Of a stretch of DNA of 62,264 nucleotides, positions 7,651 to 14,107 are shown piece after piece. The notes below the pieces were generated by a model, which saw only the letters and a list, made by a program, of their open reading frames with translations, did not search any database and was not told where the DNA came from. Source of the stretch: an uncultured bacterium (GTDB taxonomy: Bacteria > Verrucomicrobiota > Kiritimatiellia > RFP12 > UBA1067); assembly GCA_902799385.1 (NCBI GenBank), contig CADCAK010000008.1:1-62264 (forward strand). Direction: 5' to 3'. Each line of letters opens with the position of its first letter. The stretch's first letter is position 1. The translations under genes and the position numbers were made by a program.

Positions 7651-7759
7651 TTTCAATTCCATTGAAATGTATATTTCATACCGATTGACGCAAGCATTTC
7701 AATCCCATTGAAATTACAACTTCATACCGATTGACAAGAGCATTTCAATTCCATTGAAA
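7651..7759. repeat. 46-bp tandem repeat with palindromic core, 2.4 copies
   Basis: Three near-identical cores TTTCAATTCCATTGAAA (middle copy has one change) start at 7651, 7697 and 7743, exactly 46 bp apart. Between them TTCATACCGATTGAC is also conserved, while two short stretches vary. Each core is an 8+8 bp palindrome around one base, typical of a dimeric protein-binding site or a small hairpin. Confidence 0.75.
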
Positions 7760-7810
7760 ATTCGGCCTACACCTAGATCCCCACAGCCTTCCTTGTACCA
7801 TCAAGCACTC

Positions 7811-7910
7811 TGCTGCGCAGCAAAAGATGAAATGCTGCGCAGCAAAGCAACAAATGGTGCGCAGCAGAACACGCTTTGGTGCGCACCAAAAGTTAAAACG
7901 GTGCGCAGCA
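7811..7910. repeat. Five 12-bp palindromes at an exact 22-bp period
   Basis: TGCTGCGCAGCA (7811 and 7833), TGGTGCGCAGCA (7855), TGGTGCGCACCA (7877) and CGGTGCGCAGCA (7899) start exactly 22 bp apart. The palindromes are conserved while the 10-bp spacers differ. Copy 4 changes both arms together and stays palindromic. A 22-bp step is close to two helical turns, so bound proteins would line up on one face; alternatively the RNA would form a row of small hairpins. Confidence 0.8.
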
Positions 7911-8077
7911 GGAGCATGGCCGCTCCACTTCGCACAAGGGTTGCAAAATTCGTCGGGATGCAATGGGGTTTTGGCCTTGACCTTTCGGCTTCGGTCCGAA
8001 GTCCTCCATAGCCCTTGCGGCGTCGGAGGACGATGTCAAAAATCACGCTCCGCAGGATGTTTCCCCTGGAACGCCAG

Positions 8078-8108
8078 AAATATACCAAAAATCCGCCCGA
8101 GCGGGCGG
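8078..8108 (-). promoter_or_regulatory. Terminator-promoter element, copy 2
   Basis: Minus-strand hairpin CCGCCC-GCTC-GGGCGG (8093-8108), ATTTTT, then TGGTATATTT (8078-8087). It lies 57 bp beyond the hepT stop, so it probably terminates the MntA-HepT transcript. The promoter half points into the repeat region. Confidence 0.55.
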
Positions 8109-8164
8109 AGGAAAGTTTGACGAATGTTATGTCAATGAAACTAAAGACAATTCATGAAACTGCG

Positions 8165-8557
8165 TTAGTCGAAGTCCGACAAATTTGGTGGCATGCCTAC
8201 AGGGCGAGGCAATGCCTCAAAAACTGGCTTTATCGATGCATACCAAATGGGAACATCATCAACAAGAACCTGCCATATCCTGCTCATGTCTATATTGGCA
8301 TAATCATGCACCAACTTATGCCTAAGTCCAGCCATGTCGCGGAAATCTATCTCGCTATGCTGTTCGCAGAACTCGTCCGACACGTTGTTTGCCGCTTCGC
8401 CGAGTATGATCAAATGATACAATATCAACTCTGCCGAACTATTGCCCTCAACAAAGTCGACTCTTGCAATCCCCGTCGAAAGTTCCTTGACGCGGCAAAG
8501 TGCCGCATACATGTGTTCAATGCGCGAGGCATCACGATAGTCCGCCTTGCCGCTCAT
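8165..8557 (-). CDS. hepT: HepT-like HEPN toxin (DUF86)
   Basis: A 130-residue HEPN-domain protein, the RNase toxin half of a HepT/MntA type VII toxin-antitoxin pair. The helical region around residues 70-85 carries the motif RHKLVHDY, matching RX4HxY of HepT, where Arg and His form the RNase site and Tyr is the residue AMPylated by the partner. Upstream, LILYHLIILGEAANNVS is the usual conserved helix. Its start overlaps the mntA stop by ATGA (8554-8557). Downstream lies a terminator-like hairpin at 8093-8108. Confidence 0.88.
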   Translation of the reverse strand: MSGKADYRDASRIEHMYAALCRVKELSTGIARVDFVEGNSSAELILYHLIILGEAANNVSDEFCEQHSEIDFRDMAGLRHKLVHDYANIDMSRIWQVLVDDVPIWYASIKPVFEALPRPVGMPPNLSDFD

Positions 8558-8850
8558 ATTGCAACAGCCTCAGGGCATACCTGCCAAGCAAAACGAGGGT
8601 TCTTTCTAAGGGCAGTATTTTCAACGACATCAACACCACGACCAAACATGGAGCCAACCTTGCGTTCCACGCCAACAAAATCCTTGAATGTCGCGCCAGG
8701 AGAAAATTTCACCAGCAAATCGATATCGCTGTCGGGGCGTTCCTCCTTGCGGGCGCACGAACCGAAGACCCAAAGCTTTTCAGCCTTGTGTTTCCTTGCA
8801 ATGGCGTATATCTCGTCACGCCTCGCACGTATCTCGTCAAGCATGCACAT
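8554..8850 (-). CDS. mntA: MntA-like nucleotidyltransferase antitoxin
   Basis: A 98-residue minimal nucleotidyltransferase. GSCARKEERPDSDIDLLV (about residues 30-47) has the family's GSx10DxD metal-binding motif intact. Members neutralise HepT by AMPylating its active-site tyrosine. The assigned start at 8850 is an ATG, with a second Met three codons on (MLDEIRARR), and either may be used. The extended -10 box TGGTATAAT at 8866-8874 leaves only a very short leader. Co-transcribed with hepT. Confidence 0.87.
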   Translation of the reverse strand: MCMLDEIRARRDEIYAIARKHKAEKLWVFGSCARKEERPDSDIDLLVKFSPGATFKDFVGVERKVGSMFGRGVDVVENTALRKNPRFAWQVCPEAVAI

Positions 8851-8865
8851 GTTTAGAACATCATA

Positions 8866-8895
8866 ATTATACCAAAAATCCGCCCGAGCGGGCGG
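8866..8895 (-). promoter_or_regulatory. Terminator-promoter element, copy 3
   Basis: Minus strand: hairpin CCGCCC-GCTC-GGGCGG (8880-8895) about 45 bp past the stop of the oxidoreductase gamma subunit, then ATTTTT and TGGTATAAT (8866-8874) just ahead of mntA. One short element therefore appears to end one operon and start the next. Confidence 0.65.
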
Positions 8896-8940
8896 AGGAA
8901 AGTTTGGCGAATGTCAATCGCAGCGAAGCGACGCGCCGCT

Positions 8941-9489
8941 TTACGAATTCTGGCTGCGGATGAACTCGCGACCGGCCTCGACCGCCTTGAGGTTGAGGTC
9001 CAGGAGGTTCGCCTTGCGGGCGGAGATCGTCTCGCGGAGAGCCTCCTCGATCTTGCCGGGGTCGACGCAGCGGAGCTTCTCGACGATTGCGCCGAGGATG
9101 ATCATGTTCGCAAGGCTCTTCGCCTCCATGTCGGTCGCCATCTTGGTCGCCGGAATGTAGACGACTTCGACGTCCGTGCGGCGCACCTTGCGCGCGATGA
9201 GCGAGGAATCGACGAAGATCGTGCCGCCGGGCGCGACGGTGTCCTCGAACTTGTCCAGGGACGGCTCGTTCATCACCATGAGCACGTTCGGGTGGGCGAT
9301 GATCGGAGAGCCAACGGGATCGTCGGAGACTATAACCGAGCAGTTGCACGTTCCGCCGCGCATCTCCGGTCCGTAGGACGGCAGCCACGAAAGCTCCTTG
9401 TCCTCGATGAGCGCCGCGTGCGCAAGCACCTTGCCGGAGAACAGGAGCCCCTGTCCGCCGAACCCAGCCATTATCGTTTCGTAAGTCAT
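8941..9489 (-). CDS. 2-oxoacid:ferredoxin oxidoreductase, gamma subunit
   Basis: A 182-residue gamma subunit of a 2-oxoacid:acceptor oxidoreductase. It opens with the family's MTYETIMAGFGGQGLLFSGK, where GFGGQG is the hallmark loop, and continues with SYGPEMRGGTCNCSVIVSD (about residues 38-56). With the alpha and beta subunits and the small ferredoxin encoded just upstream it completes a four-subunit enzyme that oxidatively decarboxylates a 2-oxoacid to the acyl-CoA while reducing ferredoxin. Last gene of the operon, separated from the beta gene by a 144-bp repeat-filled spacer. A weak AAGGAAT precedes the ATG. Confidence 0.9.
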   Translation of the reverse strand: MTYETIMAGFGGQGLLFSGKVLAHAALIEDKELSWLPSYGPEMRGGTCNCSVIVSDDPVGSPIIAHPNVLMVMNEPSLDKFEDTVAPGGTIFVDSSLIARKVRRTDVEVVYIPATKMATDMEAKSLANMIILGAIVEKLRCVDPGKIEEALRETISARKANLLDLNLKAVEAGREFIRSQNS

Positions 9490-9509
9490 TTTGAAATTCC
9501 TTCGATTTT

Positions 9510-9642
9510 ATTGTTTGATTGTTTGTATTGTTTGCATTGTTTGATTGCGTGGATTGTTTTGATTGCAGAAGCCTGTAAAAGTTCAATCTTTCAATCTGTC
9601 AATTCCCCAATGCCAAATCAAACAATCAAACAATCAAACAAT
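9510..9642. repeat. Inverted low-complexity repeats in the beta/gamma spacer
   Basis: A run built from ATTGTTTG units (9510-9547) faces a run built from CAAACAAT units (9614-9642). In RNA they can pair into a long imperfect hairpin. The right arm includes the last codons and the stop (ATT GTT TGA) of the beta subunit gene. Between them is CAATCTTTCAATCTGTCAAT, similar to a tract near 51750-51790. Confidence 0.6.
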
Positions 9643-10380
9643 TTTCTCCTTGTCCTTGTAGACTCCCAGCGGATAGAACGGTATCATCTTCTCCTCAACG
9701 AACTGGCACGCCTTGTCGGGCGTGAGACCCCAGTTAGTCGGGCACGTGGAGACGACCTCGACGAGCGAGAAGCCCTTGCCCTCGACCTGGTTCCTGAACG
9801 CCTTCAGTATCGCCTTCTTCGCCTGCCTGACGTGCGCGACGGAGTTGACCGCAACGCGCTCGAGGTACGCCGGCGCATCCAGGGACGCGAGAAGTTCGCA
9901 TATCCTGATCGGCATGCCCTGCGTCTTGGGGTCGCGTCCGTAGGGCGAGGTCTGCGTGACCTGCCCGATGAGGGACGTTGGCGCCATCTGCCCGCCGGTC
10001 ATGCCGTATATCGCGTTGTTGATGAATATGATCGTGATGTTCTCGCCGCGGCACGCGGTGGATACGGTCTCGCAAAGCCCGATTGACGCAAGGTCGCCGT
10101 CGCCCTGGTAGGTGAACACGATGTTGTCGGGCATCGAGCGCTTCACGCCCGTCGCAACCGCGGGGGCGCGTCCGTGCGACGCCTCGATCATGTCGCACCT
10201 GAAGTAGTCGTACGCCATGACGGAGCATCCGACCGGCGCGATGCCGACCGTGCGGCCCTCGATGCCGAGCTCGTCGATCGCCTCCGCGACGAGGCGGTGG
10301 ACGATGCCGTGCGTGCAGCCGGGGCAATAGTGGAGAACGGCGTCGGTGAGCGCCTTGGGCTTCTGGAAAACAACAGCCAT
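9634..10380 (-). CDS. 2-oxoacid:ferredoxin oxidoreductase, beta (TPP) subunit
   Basis: A 248-residue thiamine-diphosphate subunit. YCPGCTHGIVHRLVAEAIDE (about residues 18-37) has the CPGC..H pattern that ligates the proximal [4Fe-4S] cluster. GDGDLASIGLCETVSTACR followed by FINNAIYGMTGGQ supplies the GDG...NN TPP/magnesium motif. Cytoplasmic, assembled with the alpha and gamma subunits. One base separates it from the alpha gene upstream. The C-terminal tripeptide KIV and the stop fall inside a repeat tract. Closest to the VorA/KorB type. Confidence 0.92.
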   Translation of the reverse strand: MAVVFQKPKALTDAVLHYCPGCTHGIVHRLVAEAIDELGIEGRTVGIAPVGCSVMAYDYFRCDMIEASHGRAPAVATGVKRSMPDNIVFTYQGDGDLASIGLCETVSTACRGENITIIFINNAIYGMTGGQMAPTSLIGQVTQTSPYGRDPKTQGMPIRICELLASLDAPAYLERVAVNSVAHVRQAKKAILKAFRNQVEGKGFSLVEVVSTCPTNWGLTPDKACQFVEEKMIPFYPLGVYKDKEKIV

Positions 10381-10381
10381 T

Positions 10382-11446
10382 TTACTTAGCCTCCTTCCGG
10401 ATTGCCGCGAGAACCTCGTCCGCGCCCGGGATCATCCCGCCGACGCGGTTGCACATCGCGACCTTCTTCGAGCAGTTGATCGCGAGCTTCACGTCCTCGT
10501 TCATCTGCCCCATGTTCAGCTCGACAGTGAGGAAGCCCTTCACCTTCTCGGCCGCTTTCGCGAGCGGCGCCTTCGGGAACGGAAAGAGCGTGATCGGACG
10601 GATCATGCCGACCTTGATGCCCTCCTTGCGGGCCGCGACTATCGCGTTCTTGGAGACGCGCGCCGTGATGCCGACGGAGACGACGCATATCTCCGCGTCC
10701 TCCATCATGTACTCCTCCCAGCGGCACTCCTCCTTCTCGAGCTTCGCGTAGCGCTCGAAGCGCTCGAAGTTCGTGCGCTCAAGCTCGTCGGGCTTGAGGT
10801 AGAGTGAGTTGATGATGTTGTGTTCGCGCTTCATCTGCGTGCCGGTGACGGCCCAGGGCTTGGTCGCTGGGATCGTCTCGGGGTCGACCGATTCGCCGGG
10901 GAGGACCACGGGCTCCATCATCTGGCCCATCGTGCCGTCCGCAAGCAGCATCGCCGGCATGCGGTACTTCTCGCCGAGCTCGAAGGCGAGGCGCGTCATG
11001 TCCGCCATCTCCTGCACGGTCGCAGGGGCGAGGACGATGATGTGGAAGTCGCCGTGGCCCGGGCCGCGCGTCATGAAGAAGTAGTCGGACTGCGACGGCT
11101 GGATTCCGCCGAGGCCGGGTCCGCCGCGCTGCACGTTCACGATCAGCGCCGGGAGGTCGGCGCCCGCGAGATACGAGATGCCCTCCGCCTTGAGCGAGAT
11201 GCCCGGGGACGAGCTGGACGTCATCGCGCGCCTCCCGGTGGAGGCCGCGCCGTAGACCATGTTGATGGCCGCTATTTCGCTCTCGGCCTGGAGGAAGGTC
11301 CCCCCGATCTTCGGCATGCGCTTCGACATGTAGGCCGCGATCTCCGTCTGCGGCGTAATGGGGTAGCCGAAGTAGTGTCTGCAACCGCAGCGTATCGCCG
11401 CCTCGGCGATCGCCTCGTTGCCCTTCATCAGAACTTTTTCGCTCAT
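10382..11446 (-). CDS. vorB: 2-oxoacid:ferredoxin oxidoreductase, alpha subunit (VorB-like)
   Basis: A 354-residue alpha subunit resembling VorB (3-methyl-2-oxobutanoate:ferredoxin oxidoreductase). It opens MSEKVLMKGNEAIAEAAIR with CGCRHYFGYPITPQTEI, then LQAESEIAAINMVYGAAS and TSSSSPGISLKAEGISYLAG, the conserved pyrimidine-domain blocks. The branched-chain 2-oxoacid assignment rests on overall similarity to VorB; 2-oxoglutarate is the alternative. It lies between the ferredoxin and TPP subunit genes with 1-bp gaps on both sides, so all are translated from one mRNA. The enzyme links amino-acid fermentation or biosynthesis to reduced ferredoxin, which Rnf could then use. Confidence 0.9.
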   Translation of the reverse strand: MSEKVLMKGNEAIAEAAIRCGCRHYFGYPITPQTEIAAYMSKRMPKIGGTFLQAESEIAAINMVYGAASTGRRAMTSSSSPGISLKAEGISYLAGADLPALIVNVQRGGPGLGGIQPSQSDYFFMTRGPGHGDFHIIVLAPATVQEMADMTRLAFELGEKYRMPAMLLADGTMGQMMEPVVLPGESVDPETIPATKPWAVTGTQMKREHNIINSLYLKPDELERTNFERFERYAKLEKEECRWEEYMMEDAEICVVSVGITARVSKNAIVAARKEGIKVGMIRPITLFPFPKAPLAKAAEKVKGFLTVELNMGQMNEDVKLAINCSKKVAMCNRVGGMIPGADEVLAAIRKEAK

Positions 11447-11447
11447 C

Positions 11448-11654
11448 TTACCTCTCCACAGTAATCACGCAGTCGGGACACATCATCGCGCAGCTCGCGC
11501 ATCCGACGCACTCCTCCGGCTTCGTCAGCTCCACGGGCGCATGTCCCTTGTGGTTCAGTTTCGTCTTTGAAATTGCGAGAATCCCCTTGGGGCATGCGGT
11601 CACGCAAAGCCCGCATCCCTTGCATAGCTCTTCCTTGAACGTCAACTTGGCCAT
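11448..11654 (-). CDS. Oxidoreductase ferredoxin subunit, 2x[4Fe-4S]
   Basis: A 68-residue ferredoxin-type subunit. CKGCGLCVTACPKG (about residues 12-25) and CVGCASCAMMCPDC (about 50-63) are two complete CxxCxxCxxxCP motifs binding two [4Fe-4S] clusters. It is the first gene of the oxidoreductase operon, as usual for kor/vor DABC arrangements. AAGGAG sits at good spacing before the ATG, and the extended -10 box TGGTATAAT at 11679-11687 gives a short leader. It passes electrons from the TPP subunit to soluble ferredoxin. Confidence 0.9.
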   Translation of the reverse strand: MAKLTFKEELCKGCGLCVTACPKGILAISKTKLNHKGHAPVELTKPEECVGCASCAMMCPDCVITVER

Positions 11655-11678
11655 TCTTTGACTCCTTGAAATCTGCGT

Positions 11679-11714
11679 ATTATACCATAAATCCCGGCGG
11701 TGGGAACACCGCCG
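11679..11714 (-). promoter_or_regulatory. rnfB terminator fused to the oxidoreductase operon promoter
   Basis: Directly after the rnfB stop codon: hairpin CGGCGGTG-TTCC-CACCGCCG (11695-11714), then GGATTTA and TGGTATAAT (11679-11687). Same layout as the elements at 7413, 8078 and 8866 but with a different hairpin sequence, so the arrangement rather than the sequence is shared. Confidence 0.65.
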
Positions 11715-12524
11715 TCAGTTGCCGGACTCGAAGTGGGGATCGACGCCTATGCACTTCGCGGGGCACTTCGCGGCAATCTGCTCGTCCGTCGGTGGGTTTT
11801 CGTAGTTGACCTTGGCGAGGAAGCCCTGGAACGCAAAGTGGCCCGCCTCCTTGCCGCCGGAGTTCTTTTCGCAGAGATGGCAGCCCATGCAGCCGACGCC
11901 GCAGACCTTGCGGACGCTCGGCCCCTTGTCGGGGTTCGCGCAGAGGACATGGATCGTCGCGGATGCGGGAACGAGCTCGATGATCTTCTTCGGGCACGCC
12001 GTCACGCACTTGCCGCAGCCGATGCAAAGGCGCTTGTCCACCTTCGCAAGCCCGTCGTGGATCGATATCGCCCCCTTCGGGCAGACGTTCGCGCACGCGC
12101 CGTAGCCGAGACAGCCGTACGTGCAGCCCTTGTCGCCGCCCGCCGTCATAGCCGCAACGTTGCAGTCGCAAATGCCGTTGTAGTCGCCCACGCGAATCGC
12201 CTCGGAACGCGTTCCGCAGCACTTTACAAGCGCAACGCGCTTCTCGGTAGCAGTCGCCTCGACGCCGAGGATCTTCGCAATTGCCGAGGCACATGCGTCA
12301 CCGCCAGCAGCGCACGCGCCGTTGGGCGCCGTTCCCGCAACTAATGCGCGGGCGTAGCCGTCGCACCCAGGGAAGCCGCACCCACCGCAGTTAGCGCCTG
12401 GAAGCGCGGCAGTCACCATGCCGATGCGAGGATCTTCGCGAACGGCGAGATACTTGTCGGCGATCGCGAGCGCAAGCGCGGCCACAAGCCCGACTCCAGC
12501 GATAATTGCAATTGCGATTGTCAT
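11715..12524 (-). CDS. rnfB: Electron transport complex subunit RnfB
   Basis: A 269-residue ferredoxin-accepting subunit of the Rnf complex (ferredoxin:NAD+ oxidoreductase that pumps Na+ or H+). Residues 1-25 are one membrane helix. CGGCGFPGCDGYARAL (about 46-61) is the four-Cys Fe-S domain of RnfB. CDCNVAAMTAGGDKGC...GYGACANVCPKG and CIGCGKCVTACPKK are further cluster motifs, and the C-terminal half has more cysteines (CGVGCMGCHLCEK). AAGGAG precedes the start. Only rnfA and rnfB are in the window; C, D, G and E are not adjacent. Confidence 0.93.
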   Translation of the reverse strand: MTIAIAIIAGVGLVAALALAIADKYLAVREDPRIGMVTAALPGANCGGCGFPGCDGYARALVAGTAPNGACAAGGDACASAIAKILGVEATATEKRVALVKCCGTRSEAIRVGDYNGICDCNVAAMTAGGDKGCTYGCLGYGACANVCPKGAISIHDGLAKVDKRLCIGCGKCVTACPKKIIELVPASATIHVLCANPDKGPSVRKVCGVGCMGCHLCEKNSGGKEAGHFAFQGFLAKVNYENPPTDEQIAAKCPAKCIGVDPHFESGN

Positions 12525-12540
12525 GTTTCAGTCTCCTTAA

Positions 12541-12614
12541 ACCACCTAACCACCTAACCACTCAACTACCTAACTACCTAACTACCTAACTACCTAACTA
12601 CCTAACTACCTAAC
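12541..12614. repeat. 8-bp tandem repeats in the rnfA-rnfB spacer
   Basis: About nine tandem copies of CTACCTAA/CCACCTAA fill the 93-bp spacer between rnfA and rnfB. The same octamer occurs in the opposite orientation in front of pgk (51661-51735). In the mRNA here it reads as TTAGGTAG units ending just before the rnfB ribosome-binding site. Confidence 0.8.
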
Positions 12615-12617
12615 TTC

Positions 12618-13256
12618 TCAATACGGCAGCTTCACGAGCCCCGAGAATCCCATGAACGCAAGACTGAGAAGCCCGCCTGTAACGAGGGCTATCGCGATGC
12701 CGCGGAAGCAGCGCGGAGGATCGGCGTGCGCAAGCTTTTCGCGAATGCCAGAGAAGATGACGAGTGCAAAGCCAAAGCCAACGGCGGCAGCGAACGAGAA
12801 GAAGACGGCCTCGCCGAAGCTGGCGAGGTACGACTTAGCCGCCGCACCCTCGTTGATGAGCTTCTGCAGCTGGGCAAGTTGAGCGTGGTTTATTTCCGCC
12901 GCGCCAAGAACGGCGCAGTTCGTCGTAATGAGGGGAAGGAAGATGCCAAGCGCAGCGTGGAGCGGCGGCAGAAACCGCTTCATCGCGATATCGATGAACT
13001 GGACGAGCGACGCGATGACGAGAATGAACGCAAGCGTGTGGATATAGCCAAGGCCGTTCGGTAGGAGAAGCCAGTAGTCTAGGCACCACGTCACCGCCGC
13101 GGCGACCGTCATCACGAACACGACCGCGCCAGACATGCCAAGCGCCGTGTCGAGTTTCTTCGACACGCCGAGGAACGGGCAGCAACCGAGGAAGCGGCTC
13201 AGGACGAAGTTGTTCACGAGAACCGCGCCGACAAGAAGCATCAAGTAGTAGCTCAT
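12618..13256 (-). CDS. rnfA: Electron transport complex subunit RnfA
   Basis: A 212-residue, six-helix integral membrane subunit of the Rnf complex. The start [20 protein letters not shown] and then [20 protein letters not shown] are strongly conserved RnfA/NqrE segments. [12 protein letters not shown] in the fourth helix carries the second conserved membrane cysteine; these Cys residues help hold an intramembrane Fe-S cluster. Promoter TGGTATAAT at 13269-13277 leaves only a few leader bases. Followed by rnfB. Slightly longer than the usual 190-200 residues. Confidence 0.93.
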   Translation of the reverse strand: MSYYLMLLVGAVLVNNFVLSRFLGCCPFLGVSKKLDTALGMSGAVVFVMTVAAAVTWCLDYWLLLPNGLGYIHTLAFILVIASLVQFIDIAMKRFLPPLHAALGIFLPLITTNCAVLGAAEINHAQLAQLQKLINEGAAAKSYLASFGEAVFFSFAAAVGFGFALVIFSGIREKLAHADPPRCFRGIAIALVTGGLLSLAFMGFSGLVKLPY

Positions 13257-13268
13257 AGGTTTGTCCCG

Positions 13269-13277
13269 ATTATACCA
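13269..13277 (-). promoter_or_regulatory. Extended -10 box TGGTATAAT of rnfA
   Basis: Perfect TGnTATAAT on the minus strand, 12 bp before the rnfA ATG, implying a leader of about 4-6 nt. It follows a G+C-rich imperfect hairpin beyond the dapF stop. Confidence 0.6.
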
Positions 13278-13307
13278 TTATTCGCGCCAGGCTTCAAGCG
13301 GCCCCGG

Positions 13308-14105
13308 CTACTCCGAAACCACGCCGAGGGAGTCGAGGTCTATCGTCCCGTCGTAGACGCGCTTCACCGGCCCGGTCAGCGTCATGCCCGAGAACCCAGC
13401 GTCCGTCTTGACGCCATCGACTACAAGCTCGTAGCCGCCCGCCGTCTTGACGCGCACCGGGAACCTGAGCCCGTGCTGCGCGACGCCGACCACCGCCACG
13501 GCGACCGAACCCGTGCCGCAGGCGAACGTCTCGGCCTCGACGCCTCGCTCGTATGTGCGCACGGACACCCGGTCAGGCGCACGGTAGCAGGCGAAGTTGA
13601 CGTTCGTGCCGTCCGGTGCGAACTCGTCGCTCATCCGTATGCGCCGCCCCTCGCCTTCGACATCAGCCCTCGCGATGTTCTCGACAGGCACTATCTTGTG
13701 GGGGACGCCCGCTATTACGAAGTCGTCGCCAAGTCCCCTGGGGTCAGGCATCGCGATGCGCACGATGTCGTCGTCGAGCAGCTCCGCGTCCACCGGCCCC
13801 GCCGCAGTCTCGAAGCGCATCGCCTTGCCAGCGACCGCCCCGATCTCGCGCGCGAACGCGGCGACGCACCTCGCGCCGTTTCCGCAGAGGTCCGCCTCGG
13901 AGCCATCGGGGTTGAAGAACCTCATCTTGAAGTCCGCCGTCTCGGAGCTCTGGACGAGTATCACGCCCTCGCAGCCTATGCCGCTCGGACGCGTCGCCAT
14001 GGCCGCGATGAGTCGGTGCTCGCAGGGGAAGTTCCCGTCGCGGTCGTCCACGAGGACGAAGTCGTTCCCCGCACCGTGCATCTTGACGAATCTGACCGGT
14101 TTCAT
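13308..14105 (-). CDS. dapF: Diaminopimelate epimerase
   Basis: A 265-residue cofactor-independent racemase converting LL- to meso-diaminopimelate for lysine and peptidoglycan synthesis. The start at 14105 is 2 bp after the prc stop and gives the canonical MKPVRFVKMHGAGNDFVLVD. The two catalytic cysteines are visible in EADLCGNGARCVAAFA (N-terminal domain) and ETFACGTGSVAVAV (C-terminal domain). Probably translated from the same mRNA as prc, NERD, dxs and the glycosyltransferase. Conserved length and motifs make this a firm call. Confidence 0.95.
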   Translation of the reverse strand: MKPVRFVKMHGAGNDFVLVDDRDGNFPCEHRLIAAMATRPSGIGCEGVILVQSSETADFKMRFFNPDGSEADLCGNGARCVAAFAREIGAVAGKAMRFETAAGPVDAELLDDDIVRIAMPDPRGLGDDFVIAGVPHKIVPVENIARADVEGEGRRIRMSDEFAPDGTNVNFACYRAPDRVSVRTYERGVEAETFACGTGSVAVAVVGVAQHGLRFPVRVKTAGGYELVVDGVKTDAGFSGMTLTGPVKRVYDGTIDLDSLGVVSE

Positions 14106-14107
14106 CT

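Larger units (their letters stand above)
7443..8077 (-). ncRNA. Candidate non-coding transcript between two terminator-promoter elements
   Basis: The stretch is bounded upstream by the promoter half of element copy 2 (TGGTATATT) and downstream by the terminator half of copy 1, so a transcript of about 630 nt is predicted on the minus strand. It contains both palindromic arrays and no believable reading frame longer than about 40 codons with a ribosome-binding site. The existence of the RNA is inference; no known RNA family was recognised. Confidence 0.25.
6998..8164. other. Repeat-rich stretch with no convincing gene
   Basis: Nearly 1.2 kb between the accessory operon and HepT. Several overlapping frames stay open for 60-150 codons on both strands, but none has a ribosome-binding site plus protein-like composition, and several are translations of the repeats. 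What it does hold is a 21-bp direct repeat (7513 and 7574), a 46-bp tandem repeat (7651-7759), a 22-bp palindrome array (7811-7910) and two terminator-promoter elements (7413 and 8078). I regard it as non-coding, possibly transcribed. Confidence 0.5.

Noticed and set aside
7651..7759. Possible CRISPR array (regularly spaced cores ending in ATTGAAA)
   Set aside because: Only three cores; the material between them is also conserved, not unique spacers, and there are no cas genes in the window.
7754..8120. Open frames of 60-95 codons on both strands across the palindrome array
   Set aside because: They mainly translate the 22-bp repeat (alternating CCAA/LRS/AAQ words), overlap each other on both strands and lack ribosome-binding sites.
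8911..10086. Long plus-strand frames opposite the oxidoreductase operon and many others across the window
   Set aside because: High-GC antisense shadows: rich in Arg/Val/Glu/Asp, no motifs, and each lies opposite a well-supported gene.
12618..13256. A complete Rnf operon
   Set aside because: Only rnfA and rnfB are present; neighbours on both sides (dapF, oxidoreductase) are unrelated and no rnfC, D, G or E was found in the window.
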